NCBI GenBank assembly: GCA_937879855.1
Contig: CALFMO010000009.1
Coordinates: 124,001-188,000, forward strand
Direction: 5' to 3'
Source: an uncultured Acidobacteriaceae bacterium
Lineage (GTDB): Bacteria; Acidobacteriota; Terriglobia; Terriglobales; Acidobacteriaceae
DNA: 64,000 nucleotides
The position numbers and the translations under genes are program-made. Below the pieces are notes generated by a model that saw only the letters and a list, made by a program, of their open reading frames with translations, searched no databases and was not told the origin of the DNA. Of the stretch, positions 25,952 through 34,754 are shown piece after piece; within the stretch, counting starts at the first letter, position 1, and each line of letters starts with the position of its first letter.

Positions 25952-26413
25952 GTGTTGAAGCTTACCAAAAAGGCAGACTATGCGCTGATGGCGATGAAGC
26001 ACCTCGCCGAGCACTCTGCCGAGGGTTCTCGCAGCGCAAAGGACGTCGCGGATGCCTACGGCATCCCGCCGGAGGCCTTGGCGAAGATCCTGCAGCGGCT
26101 AGCCAAGGCTGGGTTATTGCAGTCGCAGCATGGCACCAACGGTGGTTACACTCTGGGCCGGGCGGCGCATACGATATCGGCCTTCGAAGTAATTCAGGCC
26201 ATCGATGGCCCGCTGTTCATCACTTCCTGCGTGACGGTGCGCGGAGAGTGCGACCAAACCGACCGTTGCAATATCCGCGAGCCGTTGCGGAAAGTGAACG
26301 AGAGTATTGAAGCGGTACTGAAGCGCATCAAGATTTCGCACATGCGGGAAGAACCGGAAGAGGTGGGGGCAGTGGCTCCCAAAAAGGCGGCGGATTTGGT
26401 GACGATCACCTGA
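25952..26413 (+). CDS. iscR: Rrf2-family regulator IscR
   Basis: A 153-residue winged-helix regulator that controls Fe-S assembly. The N-terminal helix KLTKKADYALMAMKHLAEH and the recognition/wing region LLQSQHGTNGGYTLGR are typical. Three cysteines for a [2Fe-2S] cluster are at C93, C100 and C106 (CVTVRGECDQTDRC), close to C92/C98/C104 of E. coli IscR but with one extra residue in the first gap. GTG 25952 is chosen: CAGGGAAACGA gives a ribosome site, the family starts there, and an operator-like dyad overlaps the longer reading. First gene of a complete isc operon, 57 bases before iscS. Confidence 0.93.
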   Translation: MLKLTKKADYALMAMKHLAEHSAEGSRSAKDVADAYGIPPEALAKILQRLAKAGLLQSQHGTNGGYTLGRAAHTISAFEVIQAIDGPLFITSCVTVRGECDQTDRCNIREPLRKVNESIEAVLKRIKISHMREEPEEVGAVAPKKAADLVTIT

Positions 26414-26470
26414 AGCCCAAAGAACACGAGATTCATCCAAGAGACTAAGTCAAAGCAGGAGAAGCAATCA

Positions 26471-27748
26471 ATGAGCACGGACGTCAAGACTCCCCAGGTC
26501 AATACGCAGCCGCACACTTCCGACCCGAAGGGTGTGAAGCTGCCCATCTACATGGATAACCACGCCACCACCCCCATGGATCCGCGGGTGCTGGAAGAGA
26601 TGCTGCCCTACTTCATGGAGAAGTTCGGAAATGCGGCCAGCCGCAACCATTCCTTCGGGTGGGTTGCCGAAGAGGGCGTAGAGACCGCTCGCGAACGCAT
26701 CGCAAAGCTGGTCGGCGCAACCACCAAAGAAATTATCTTCACCTCCGGCGCCACCGAGAGTGACAACCTTGCCATCAAGGGCGTAGCCGAGATGTACCGC
26801 GAGAAGGGCAATCACATCATCACCGCGGTGACGGAGCACAAGGCTGTCCTTGATACCTGCAAGCGGCTCGAGAAGTATGGTTATCGCGTTACCTATCTGC
26901 CGGTGCAGAAGGACGGCTTGATCGATCTTGACGACCTGAAGCGCGCCATGGACGACAAGACCATCCTGGTCACCATCATGTTTGCGAATAACGAAATCGG
27001 CGTTTTGCAACCGGTGGCCGAGATCGGCAAACTGTGCCACGAGCGCGGCGTGATCTTTCATACGGATGCGACCCAGGCGGTCGGCAAAGTTCCCGTGGAC
27101 GTAATTAAGCAGAATATCGACCTGGCTTCCATCTCCGGTCACAAGATGTACGGGCCAAAAGGCGTGGGCGCCTTGTACGTGCGGCGCAAGAATCCGCGGG
27201 TGCAGATTTCCGCCATCATCGATGGCGGCGGTCACGAGCGCGGTATGCGCTCCGGTACGTTGAACGTCCCCGGCATCGTCGGCCTGGGCAAAGCCTGCGC
27301 CATTGCGCACGAAGAAATGCCGCAGGAATCCTGCCGTCTGGCGGGCCTGCGCAACCGCCTGCGCGATCGCATCATGAACCGCCTGGACGAAGCCTACATC
27401 AACGGTTCGACCGAACATCGCTTGCCGGGCAACCTGAACATCAGTTTCGCGTATGTGGAAGGCGAGTCGTTGCTGATGGGTATCAACGATATCGCGGTTT
27501 CCAGCGGATCGGCATGCACCTCTGCGACCCTTGAGCCATCTTATGTATTGAAGGCTCTGGGCACGGGCGACGACCTGGCCCATAGTTCGATTCGTTTCGG
27601 CATCGGCCGCTTTAACACCGAGCCCGAAGTCGATTACGTGGCAGATCGAGTTATCGAAACGGTTGAGCGTCTGCGTGAACTTTCTCCGCTCTATGAGATG
27701 GCGAAAGAAGGCATCAATCTGAAAGATGTGAAGTGGGCGGGTGAATAA
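26471..27748 (+). CDS. iscS: Cysteine desulfurase IscS
   Basis: A PLP enzyme that takes sulfur from cysteine and hands it to IscU as a persulfide. PLP lysine is K225 (SGHKMYGPKG), PLP His in TAVTEHKAVL, and the mobile catalytic cysteine C349 is in SSGSACTSATLEPS, followed by the long-loop class I pattern. 425 residues; an extra 20 or so residues at the N-terminus precede the usual LPIYMDNHATTP start. AGGAGAAG before ATG 26471. Second gene of the operon, 74 bases before iscU. Confidence 0.97.
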   Translation: MSTDVKTPQVNTQPHTSDPKGVKLPIYMDNHATTPMDPRVLEEMLPYFMEKFGNAASRNHSFGWVAEEGVETARERIAKLVGATTKEIIFTSGATESDNLAIKGVAEMYREKGNHIITAVTEHKAVLDTCKRLEKYGYRVTYLPVQKDGLIDLDDLKRAMDDKTILVTIMFANNEIGVLQPVAEIGKLCHERGVIFHTDATQAVGKVPVDVIKQNIDLASISGHKMYGPKGVGALYVRRKNPRVQISAIIDGGGHERGMRSGTLNVPGIVGLGKACAIAHEEMPQESCRLAGLRNRLRDRIMNRLDEAYINGSTEHRLPGNLNISFAYVEGESLLMGINDIAVSSGSACTSATLEPSYVLKALGTGDDLAHSSIRFGIGRFNTEPEVDYVADRVIETVERLRELSPLYEMAKEGINLKDVKWAGE

Positions 27749-27822
27749 TTTCGAGTACGAATGCCCGATGCAACTCCGCGTGAAACAACGGACGAAGAGA
27801 CTCTAAGAATTAGGAGAAATAA

Positions 27823-28236
27823 ATGTCTTACAGCGATAAGGTCATCGATCATTACAACAACCCGCGTAACGTCGGCTCGATGGACAAGTCGAGTAACGAC
27901 GTAGGCACGGGACTGGTAGGCGCGCCCGAATGCGGCGACGTCATGAAGCTCCAGATCAAGGTCAATCGCGAAACGAACGTTATCGAAGACGCGAAGTTCA
28001 AGACCTTCGGCTGCGGCTCCGCCATTGCCTCGTCCTCGCTCGCCACCGAGTGGGTCAAAGGCAAGACGGTGGACGAAGCTCTCGCCATCAAGAACATGGA
28101 CATCGTGAAGGAACTTTCACTTCCTCCAGTGAAGATCCATTGTTCCGTGCTGGCGGAAGACGCGATCCGCGCCGCGATTGGCGATTGGAAGAAGAAGCAG
28201 GGAGTCCATACCCCAGTCGCCGCCGAAGCGAAATAA
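27823..28236 (+). CDS. iscU: Fe-S scaffold protein IscU
   Basis: A 137-residue scaffold on which [2Fe-2S] clusters are built. Cluster cysteines C37 (GAPECGD), C64 (FGCGSA) and C107 (KIHCSVLAED) are intact, as is D39. The LPPVK sequence at 100-104 is exactly the peptide recognised by the chaperone HscA, which is encoded downstream. TAGGAG lies upstream of the ATG. C-terminal 20 residues are a short basic tail. Confidence 0.98.
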   Translation: MSYSDKVIDHYNNPRNVGSMDKSSNDVGTGLVGAPECGDVMKLQIKVNRETNVIEDAKFKTFGCGSAIASSSLATEWVKGKTVDEALAIKNMDIVKELSLPPVKIHCSVLAEDAIRAAIGDWKKKQGVHTPVAAEAK

Positions 28237-28317
28237 GCGGCGGCGAAGGCGCGAGTTGCTGGCCGCGGTGTTACAGGCAGGTCCGCACGAGTGAGAAACG
28301 GCCAAGCGTGGCCTGCA

Positions 28318-28410
28318 AGAAGCCCAGCCGCGAAGCGGCGCAAGAATGCAGCCCACGGCGCAAGCCGTGGGTATGCTAGCGAGCAGGAAAAAGCCCCGAA
28401 GGGGCGAAAG
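28318..28410. repeat. Cluster of three short hairpins between iscU and iscA
   Basis: GCCGCGAAGCGGCG, then CCCACGGC-GCAA-GCCGTGGG (28352-28371, perfect 8-bp stem with a GCAA tetraloop), then GCCCC-GAA-GGGGC (28393-28405) just before the iscA start. No T-runs, so not terminators; they resemble REP-type sequences or mRNA-stability elements that could set different iscU and iscA levels. Confidence 0.7.
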
Positions 28411-28414
28411 AAAA

Positions 28415-28789
28415 ATGACGACCGCGACCCAAGAAGTCACTAAACCCGCTCCCGCCAAAGGCATTGTCGTGACGGAGAAGGCCTTGGCCAAGGTGCGCAG
28501 CGCAATGGCCAAAGAGGGCATTTCGCCGGAGCAAGGCGGTTTGCGGCTGGGCGTACAAGGCGGCGGCTGTTCAGGTTTGAGTTATAACATCCGTTTCGAC
28601 ACGCAACCACGCGAACGGGACCGTATCTTCCAGTTCGACGATGTGCGCGTTTTTGTCGACCCGAAGTCGTTCATTTACCTGCACGGCATGACCTTGGATT
28701 ATCAGGAAACGCTGATGCAACAGGGCTTCGTATTCGTAAATCCCCAGGCGTCGAAGTCATGCGGCTGTGGGACTTCGTTCTCCGCCTGA
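28415..28789 (+). CDS. iscA: A-type Fe-S carrier IscA
   Basis: A 124-residue HesB/IscA protein that carries or inserts clusters. The three cluster cysteines are in GGGCSGLSY and the C-terminal SCGCGTSF; the LRLGVQGGG and YLHGMTLDY stretches are typical. The first 14 residues (TTATQEVTKPAPA) are a flexible extension. The frame is open 23 codons upstream into the hairpin cluster; ATG 28415 fits the family better. Confidence 0.95.
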   Translation: MTTATQEVTKPAPAKGIVVTEKALAKVRSAMAKEGISPEQGGLRLGVQGGGCSGLSYNIRFDTQPRERDRIFQFDDVRVFVDPKSFIYLHGMTLDYQETLMQQGFVFVNPQASKSCGCGTSFSA

Positions 28790-28854
28790 TGCCCGTGCGG
28801 CTAGGAAGCCCCGAGTGGCTGGAAACCCTGTGTGGCCCGGGCACTCTGTGTGGC

Positions 28855-28872
28855 GCGGGCACTCCTGCCCGC
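28855..28872. repeat. Hairpin GCGGGCA-CTCC-TGCCCGC
   Basis: A perfect 7-bp stem, sharing design and flanking TGTGG with the hairpin at 54946-54965. A partial copy (GTGGCCCGGGCACTCTGTG) lies just upstream. Confidence 0.65.
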
Positions 28873-28943
28873 GACCGCTTACGCCACCAGAAAACCCGCG
28901 CGAGTAAATGACTTTAGCGCGTTCGAAGTGTGAGGAAACAGAA

Positions 28944-29705
28944 GTGACGACGAAATCGCCCCTTACCGAGATCCGCTCCAAGCCGCTGCCGGCGGATACC
29001 CACACCTGCTGGTCGTGCGGATCGATGCGCGCCGCGCACTTTTGCGACTCTTGCGGTAAGGTTCAGCCTCCGGTTCCGGTCGACTACTTCACTTTCTTCG
29101 GCTTGCCGCCCAAGCTAAAAATTGACGTCCCGGCACTGGAAAAGAGTTTCTACGAATTGAGCCGCAAGCTTCATCCTGATTTAAATGCCCGCGCCGGCAG
29201 CCAGGAACAGGAATGGAGCATGGAGCAGAGTTCCCTGCTCAACGACGCGTATCGCACGCTGAAAGACCCGATCAAGCGGACCGCCTACTTGTTGCACTCG
29301 GAAGGCGTGGAACTGGAAGAGCAGTCTAAGAGCGCAACCGAGCAGGCCCGAGCTACAGGCGAAGCCAAAAAGCAGATTGTCCCGCCGGACTTGCTGGAAG
29401 AAGTTTTCGAGCTCAACATGCAACTCGAAGAACTTCGCATGAACAAAAAGGCAGGAGAAGACGATCCCAGCTTGGCAAAAGAAATCAGTGGCCACAAGGT
29501 CACCCTCGAAGCCAAGCACGACGCTTTGTTGCAGGAATTGCAAAAGTACTGGACCGATTGGGACAGCCTGATCGAACGCAACCACGGATCGAAAGCTCCA
29601 GCCGAGGAACGCGCGAACATCACCGCAAAGATGGTGGATGTATTGAACCGCCGCAACTACATCCGAAACTTGCTAAGGGACGTGAATGCGGCATTGGAGT
29701 CTTAA
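28944..29705 (+). CDS. hscB: Co-chaperone HscB
   Basis: A J-domain protein of about 253 residues that delivers IscU to HscA. The N-terminus has two CxxC pairs (CWSC, CDSC), a rubredoxin-like zinc clip seen in some HscB. The J domain includes FYELSRKLHPDLNAR with the HPD triplet, then LLNDAYRTLKDPIKRTAYLL. The C-terminal three-helix region that binds IscU follows (VFELNMQLEELRM). GTG 28944 has GAGGAAA 8 bases upstream; ATG 28908 is in frame but weaker. Its stop TAA abuts the next ATG. Confidence 0.94.
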   Translation: MTTKSPLTEIRSKPLPADTHTCWSCGSMRAAHFCDSCGKVQPPVPVDYFTFFGLPPKLKIDVPALEKSFYELSRKLHPDLNARAGSQEQEWSMEQSSLLNDAYRTLKDPIKRTAYLLHSEGVELEEQSKSATEQARATGEAKKQIVPPDLLEEVFELNMQLEELRMNKKAGEDDPSLAKEISGHKVTLEAKHDALLQELQKYWTDWDSLIERNHGSKAPAEERANITAKMVDVLNRRNYIRNLLRDVNAALES

Positions 29706-30071
29706 ATGTTCGAGAGGATCGGCCCCCAGCATGTGCGAAGTTCTTGGGGATTTGAGGTGTCTTTCAGAACTGCGGCAACTCAGATTTACGTCGAATACCA
29801 GGAGGACGGTCGAGAAATACGTTTTGACAATACTAGGAATGCGGGAAATCCGCTATTCACGTTTCGCCCAAAGCGCATCACACGTTGGGCCTCGCCGTTC
29901 GAGAAGGAGTCTCTGGGGCCAGACAAGCGCAAGCAGATTATTGAGAATATGGCTTCTGCGCTGGACTATTTAGGGATTACAAGTGACGCCCGCGATGAGC
30001 AAGGAAACGTGATCGGTCAATTTGGATCGCAACATTGGGTTTGGAAAGACGAAAAATGGCTGAACGAATAG
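29706..30071 (+). CDS. Unknown protein embedded in the isc operon
   Basis: A 121-residue soluble protein with no recognised family. Starts MFERIGPQHVRSSWGFEVSF; the middle (VYVEYQEDG-like strand, then IRFDNTRNAGNPL) suggests beta strands, the second half EKESLGPDKRKQIIENMASA a helix, and it ends HWVWKDEKWLNE. No cysteines, so it does not bind a cluster itself. Stop codon of hscB and ATG are adjacent (TAAATG), and it overlaps hscA by 16 bases, so it is firmly inside the translated unit. Base use looks a little more AT-rich than its neighbours. Standard isc operons have nothing here; it may be a passenger or an operon-specific accessory factor. Confidence 0.75.
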   Translation: MFERIGPQHVRSSWGFEVSFRTAATQIYVEYQEDGREIRFDNTRNAGNPLFTFRPKRITRWASPFEKESLGPDKRKQIIENMASALDYLGITSDARDEQGNVIGQFGSQHWVWKDEKWLNE

Positions 30072-31954
30072 TCGGCATCGACCTCGGCACCACCAATTCT
30101 CTGTTGGCGTTCATGCAGGGGGATACGCCTGCCGTCATCCCGAACGAAGACGGTTTGAATCTGCTTCCGTCCGTGGTCGCATTGGACCGCAACAACCAAC
30201 CCGTCATCGGCAATGCCGCACGCAATGCACTTATCGAAACGCCGGAGCGCGCTGTCTATTCGATCAAACGCCTGATGGGACGCGGGGTTGGAGACATTCA
30301 GGAAGAATTGAAGCTCTTCCCCTTCAGACTCGCCGAAGACATGCAGCCGGAAGAAGTTCTCCGCATCAAATTGGGCGACAAGACTTTCACTCCACCGGAA
30401 ATTTCCGCGCTCATTCTCCGCCAGCTCAAGCGCAGCGCGGAGCGTTTCTTCGGCGGCCCAGTCACAAAGGCAGTCATCACTGTCCCCGCCTACTTCAACG
30501 ACGCGCAGCGTCAGGCTACAAAAGACGCCGGGCGCATCGCTGGACTCGATGTTCTTCGCCTGGTCAATGAGCCGACTGCCGCTTCGCTGGCTTACGGCCT
30601 CGACAAGAAGCAGAATGGGATCGTTGCCGTCTATGATCTCGGCGGCGGCACCTTCGACATCTCGATCCTGAAGTTGCACGACGGAATCTTCGAGGTGATC
30701 GCCACTAACGGCGACACACATCTTGGTGGCGATGACATCGACAATCTGCTCATCACTATTGCGCTTGACGATATCCGCGGCGACCTCGGCCTCGATCTCC
30801 GACGCAATGCCGAGGCTGTCCAGGCAATCCGCAAGGCTGTCATTGACGCGAAGATCGCACTCTCTTCGCAGCCTTCGGTGAAGCTTGATATCGAGTTGCC
30901 TGCGGGCAAGCGGTACCAGCGCGAGATTACCCGCGAACAGTACGAGCAACTGATTCAACCGATCATCGATCGCACCGTCGGGCCCTGCAAACAGGCGATG
31001 AAGGATGCGAGCCTCAAGCCCGAACAGATTGACGAAGTCGTACTCGTCGGCGGCTCCACGCGCATCCCGAAGGTTCGCGCGCTTGTGAAGGAACTGTTTC
31101 AGCGCGAGCCGCACACCGACCTGAATCCCGACGAAGTGGTCGCGCTAGGCGCGGCTGTACAAGCCAACATCCTCGGCGGCGGCTCCGAAGCCACAGAAAA
31201 TATGCTCCTGCTGGACGTGACGCCTCTTTCGCTCGGCATTGAAGTCGCGGGCGGGGTCACCGACAAAATCATTTTGCGCAACTCGACCATTCCCGCATCC
31301 GCCACGCAGTTTTACACCACACAGATCGACGGCCAGGCCAACGTTGCGATTCACGTGCTGCAGGGTGAGCGCGAACTGGCCAAAGACTGCCGCTCGCTGG
31401 CACGTTTCGATCTCAAGGGAATTCCAGGGATGGCCGCGGGTATTCCGCGCGTCGAAGTCAAATTCCTTATCGACGCGAACGGCATTCTGCACGTTTCCGC
31501 GCGCGAGCAACGCAGCGGCAAAGAGGCCGAGATACAGGTACAGCCCAGCTACGGCCTAACCGACGAGCAGGTCGAAGGCATGATTCTCGATTCATTCGAT
31601 AACGCCGAAGAAGATTTCCGGCGCCGTCAGCTGATCGAAGCGCGCAACGAGGCTCAGACTATCCTGGCCGCGCTCGAAAAAGCTAAGAAGAACTCGGCCT
31701 GGGGACAGCTCACCACCGACGAAAAGAAGCAGATCGCAAAAATGGAAAAAGCGCTGGTCGCGGTGAACACGGAAGATGATTATCAGGCAATCCGCAAGGC
31801 CATCGACGCGCTCAACCAGGGCACGATGCGCCTTGCCGAGTTGATGATGGACACCGCCGTTTCCAGTGCGTTGAAAGGCAAAAACATGGACGAAGCGGAT
31901 ATGGGCGAAGGCCCCACCGCCCCGCATCCCATGGCGAAAGCGGAATTTGAGTAG
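30056..31954 (+). CDS. hscA: Hsp70 chaperone HscA
   Basis: A 632-residue Hsp70 that uses ATP to free clusters from IscU. ATPase motifs GIDLGTTNSLLAF, YDLGGGTFDISIL and VVLVGGSTRIPKVRAL are intact, followed by LLLDVTPLSLGIE and a substrate-binding domain. Identified as HscA rather than DnaK by position between hscB and ferredoxin and by the LPPVK partner in IscU. The C-terminus lacks the DnaK EEV-type tail. ATG 30056 sits inside the preceding gene, with GGAAAG upstream. Confidence 0.95.
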   Translation: MAERIVGIDLGTTNSLLAFMQGDTPAVIPNEDGLNLLPSVVALDRNNQPVIGNAARNALIETPERAVYSIKRLMGRGVGDIQEELKLFPFRLAEDMQPEEVLRIKLGDKTFTPPEISALILRQLKRSAERFFGGPVTKAVITVPAYFNDAQRQATKDAGRIAGLDVLRLVNEPTAASLAYGLDKKQNGIVAVYDLGGGTFDISILKLHDGIFEVIATNGDTHLGGDDIDNLLITIALDDIRGDLGLDLRRNAEAVQAIRKAVIDAKIALSSQPSVKLDIELPAGKRYQREITREQYEQLIQPIIDRTVGPCKQAMKDASLKPEQIDEVVLVGGSTRIPKVRALVKELFQREPHTDLNPDEVVALGAAVQANILGGGSEATENMLLLDVTPLSLGIEVAGGVTDKIILRNSTIPASATQFYTTQIDGQANVAIHVLQGERELAKDCRSLARFDLKGIPGMAAGIPRVEVKFLIDANGILHVSAREQRSGKEAEIQVQPSYGLTDEQVEGMILDSFDNAEEDFRRRQLIEARNEAQTILAALEKAKKNSAWGQLTTDEKKQIAKMEKALVAVNTEDDYQAIRKAIDALNQGTMRLAELMMDTAVSSALKGKNMDEADMGEGPTAPHPMAKAEFE

Positions 31955-31955
31955 C

Positions 31956-32004
31956 GTAGCGCCGGCGACTCGCCGGCTGTCGCGAGGGCGTCTCGCCCTC
32001 GCAG
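31956..32004. repeat. GTAGCGCCGGC...CCGGCTGTCGCGAG repeat
   Basis: Lies between hscA and fdx. Consists of CGCCGGCGACTCGCCGGC and AGGGCGTCTCGCCCTC hairpins. Same family as the longer palindrome at 58168-58286 before the GluQ-RS gene. Confidence 0.7.
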
Positions 32005-32023
32005 TGAGGATCAAGGAGCAAGT

Positions 32024-32437
32024 ATGGCTGAAGAAAAAACACAAGGAGCCGGCACGTTGACCGAAGACGCTCCCGGCGAAAACACGATACACGTCACCTT
32101 CTTACCGGAAGGCAAGACGGTGCAGTTTGAAAATGGAAAATTGCCCTACGAAGATCACGGCAAAGAGCAATCGCTGCTCGACGTGGCCCTGAACTTCGGC
32201 ATTCCGCTGGACCACGCCTGCGGAGGCAATTGCGCCTGCACGACCTGTCACGTCTGGGTAAAGGAAGGCGCCGAAAATCTTTCCGAGATGGACGACGATG
32301 AAGCCGACCGGTTGGACATGGCCGCCGATCTCCAGCTAAACTCCCGTCTCGGCTGCCAGGCGCAGATCACCAAGCCCGGCAAGGTAGTCATCGAGATTCC
32401 CGCATGGAACCGCAACTACGTTTCTGAGGAGCACTGA
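32024..32437 (+). CDS. fdx: Isc-type [2Fe-2S] ferredoxin
   Basis: A 137-residue adrenodoxin-type ferredoxin that donates electrons for cluster assembly. Ligands C66, C72, C75 (DHACGGNCACTTCHVW) and C111 (SRLGCQAQ) are present; C70 is an extra Cys in the loop. The N-terminal 20 residues are an unusual polar extension. SD AAGGAG before ATG 32024. Two bases before iscX. Confidence 0.95.
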   Translation: MAEEKTQGAGTLTEDAPGENTIHVTFLPEGKTVQFENGKLPYEDHGKEQSLLDVALNFGIPLDHACGGNCACTTCHVWVKEGAENLSEMDDDEADRLDMAADLQLNSRLGCQAQITKPGKVVIEIPAWNRNYVSEEH

Positions 32438-32439
32438 GG

Positions 32440-32661
32440 ATGGCAAAGAAATTGACTTGGGACGACGCGGAAGACATCGGCATCCTGCTTTCCGAAACCC
32501 ACCCCACTCTCGATCCGCTCGCCGTGCGATTCACCGACCTGCACCGGTACGTCACCGAGTTGCCCGACTTTGCCGGGGATCCCAAGGCCTCGAACGAAGG
32601 CAAACTGGAAGCCATCCAGATGGCCTGGCACGAGGAAGTCCAGGATCGTACCCAAGGCTGA
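32440..32661 (+). CDS. iscX: Fe-S assembly protein IscX
   Basis: A 73-residue acidic protein, full length for the family: LTWDDAEDIGILLSETHP, then DPLAVRFTDLHRYVTELPDF and ending EAIQMAWHEEVQD. IscX binds IscS and is thought to modulate desulfurase activity and iron supply. It starts 2 bases after fdx stops (TGAGG ATG) and closes the isc operon. Confidence 0.97.
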   Translation: MAKKLTWDDAEDIGILLSETHPTLDPLAVRFTDLHRYVTELPDFAGDPKASNEGKLEAIQMAWHEEVQDRTQG

Positions 32662-32723
32662 TTGCGCGCAGTCGTTCGTCGCTGGTGGTTTGTCGGCCGA
32701 ATCCGCCAAAGACGAACGACGAC

Positions 32724-34508
32724 CTACTTCCCCGCGTCTGCCATCTTTTTATAAAACTTCTGCAGCGTGTAGAAGGCTAGCTTCCGCTGCCCACGATTCG
32801 AGATGAGTCCCTTCCGGTTGTGATAATCCTGCACTCCAGGCAACATGCGGGCGGGGGAACGAAAATCCATCAGCACCCACGGCGTCAGGCCAGCCAGGTT
32901 CGGCATACGCTCGACCATGCCTAGCTGATGCTGGTACAGATTCTCCTGATGTTCCTCAGTCCAGATTTCGTCCGCATCGCCGTGGCGGCCGTAGGGAGCT
33001 CCGCCACCGAACTCACTGACGATCAGCGGTTTGTCCCATGCCAATTTCCACTGCATCTTATCGGCATCTTCCGGACGCCCTCCATACCAGCCTAAATATT
33101 CGTTGAGGCCGAGGACATCCAGCACTTCCCCCAGCGGATCGCTAAGAGTGCGCATGTCGGGATCAGTGTTATCCACATGGTTCATCGCAGAAGTGATCAG
33201 CCGCGTCGAATCGAGTTCCCGCGCATCCTGCGCGAGCTGTTTCAGAAATGTGAGGCGCTCCGGCTTCACCGGAGTTTCATTTGAGACAGACCATAGGATG
33301 ATGGCAGCGCGGTTATGATCGCGCGCAATCTCGTCGCGCAGTTGCGCCTCGGCATTGGACAGCGTAGTGGGATTCGACCAGTCGATATCCCAGTACACAG
33401 GAATCTCAGACCACACCATCAGTCCCATGCGGTCGGCCAAACGAATCTCATTTTCGTTGTGCGGGTAGTGAGCGAAGCGCACGAAATTGCAGCCTAGATC
33501 TTTCACCCACCCGAGAAGCGTCTGCGCATCCTCTTGGCTGAAGGCGCGGCCATCGCGAAACGGCGCCTCTTCGTGCATGGAAATGCCGCGTAGAAAAACA
33601 GGCTTGCCATTCAGCAGAATGTTGGCGCCACGTACTTCGATCGTGCGAAAACCAATCTGATCGCGAACCGTATCGTCGCCGCTGCTTAGAATTACTTCAT
33701 AGAGCTTGGGATGAGCAGGCGACCAGAGATCCAGCTTCGCTTCGAAATGAAAAGTTACGCGGCCCGATGCATCGGTGGTCAGAACCTGATGAACGCCAGC
33801 TTCCGGAATCTCCAGCGTGACCTTCTGTGACGACTGCCCGCCGTTCAGTTGCGCCCAGCCTGCAATCTCGTTTTGTGATCCGAGCGCCAATTGCACGGAA
33901 TAGTCTTGAATGAAGACCGTCGGCACTTCGACGAGCATCACATCGCGAGTAATCCCTCCGTAGTTCCACCAATCGAACTTCAACGCGGGCACGGCATCGG
34001 CGCGGCGGACGTTGTTCGCCTCGACAATCAGGATATTTTCTCCGTCTCGCAGCCCCGAAGTTACCTCGAAATTGAAGGCGGTGAATCCACCCTCGTGGTC
34101 GCCCAGTTTTTCTCCGTTGAGGTAAACGCTGGTCAGGTAGTTGACGGCGCCGAAGTAGACAAATACTCGCGTGTTGGGCCGTTTGTGATAACTGAATTCG
34201 CGCCGGTACCATACCGGCCCTTCATAGAACATCAGTTGGTCGCGCTGGGAATTCCAGTCTCCGGGAACATTCATAACCGGCGACGCGTCAAAACTGTACT
34301 CGACGCGATCGCTCTTGCTGTGCGGCTTAGCGTCGCGAAAGAACCCTGAAGACTTGCCGTTTTCAAACGGGTCCACAATAGCTCGCCACGCGCCATTCAG
34401 GCTTATGGTCGTTCGTCCAGGGACGTTTGCAATCAACGTCGACGGAGCAATGGCGGGAGAAGCGTAAGCCCATCCCGCCAGCAGGAGCACCAGCCAGCAG
34501 CGTTTCAT
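32724..34508 (-). CDS. Exported glycoside hydrolase family 2 enzyme (beta-glucuronidase-like)
   Basis: A 594-residue secreted hydrolase with signal peptide (MKRCWLVLLLAGWAYASPAIA). The sugar-binding domain begins RTTISLNGAWRAIVDPF, an Ig-like domain follows, and the TIM barrel holds the acid/base Glu in WSVSNETPVKPE and the nucleophile Glu in PLIVSEFGGGAPYG. The FLRGISMHEEAPFRDGRAFS segment also fits GH2 beta-glucuronidase/galactosidase. It would cut beta-linked sugars in the periplasm or outside. The exact sugar is not predictable. Same strand as galT just upstream, with a 246-base gap, so not clearly one operon. Confidence 0.9.
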   Translation of the reverse strand: MKRCWLVLLLAGWAYASPAIAPSTLIANVPGRTTISLNGAWRAIVDPFENGKSSGFFRDAKPHSKSDRVEYSFDASPVMNVPGDWNSQRDQLMFYEGPVWYRREFSYHKRPNTRVFVYFGAVNYLTSVYLNGEKLGDHEGGFTAFNFEVTSGLRDGENILIVEANNVRRADAVPALKFDWWNYGGITRDVMLVEVPTVFIQDYSVQLALGSQNEIAGWAQLNGGQSSQKVTLEIPEAGVHQVLTTDASGRVTFHFEAKLDLWSPAHPKLYEVILSSGDDTVRDQIGFRTIEVRGANILLNGKPVFLRGISMHEEAPFRDGRAFSQEDAQTLLGWVKDLGCNFVRFAHYPHNENEIRLADRMGLMVWSEIPVYWDIDWSNPTTLSNAEAQLRDEIARDHNRAAIILWSVSNETPVKPERLTFLKQLAQDARELDSTRLITSAMNHVDNTDPDMRTLSDPLGEVLDVLGLNEYLGWYGGRPEDADKMQWKLAWDKPLIVSEFGGGAPYGRHGDADEIWTEEHQENLYQHQLGMVERMPNLAGLTPWVLMDFRSPARMLPGVQDYHNRKGLISNRGQRKLAFYTLQKFYKKMADAGK

Positions 34509-34707
34509 GTCAAACCTCAGGGGAAAGGTTCGAAGCTGCCCATACTAGTGATCGGAGGGAAGATACGTCAATGAAAGGCCAAAAGGAGAGGTCTGGCAAA
34601 GTTTACAAGTTCGTGACAAACCGTCCAACCAGCACGCTTACCCTGAATCTACAAAGGGCCCTCGAACACTCGGAGGCCTTTTCTCTCTCTACAGGCCAAC
34701 TGAGAAG

Positions 34708-34740
34708 GGCACGGCGCCATGCCGTGCCCTCAATTTTCTC
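34708..34740 (-). terminator. Candidate terminator downstream of galT
   Basis: GGCACGGC (34708-34715) pairs with GCCGTGCC (34721-34728) over a 5-base loop. It lies about 27 bases after the galT stop on the minus strand, where the following TTCTCAG run is weak; on the plus strand CTCAATTTTCTCTTCTT follows, which is better. The rest of the 34509-34754 gap shows no gene. Confidence 0.5.
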
Positions 34741-34754
34741 TTCTTAATCTCGGC

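Noticed and set aside
26468..27583. A 371-codon minus-strand open frame
   Set aside because: It mirrors iscS, whose active-site lysine and cysteine are intact.
28318..28410. A CRISPR array
   Set aside because: The hairpins differ from each other and are not regularly spaced direct repeats.
30017..31114. A 365-codon minus-strand open frame
   Set aside because: It is antisense to hscA and has no recognisable family sequence.
34560..34747. A short plus-strand coding gene (MKGQKERSGK...) between the GH2 and galT genes
   Set aside because: No ribosome site, no family and it runs through the hairpin at 34708; more likely chance.
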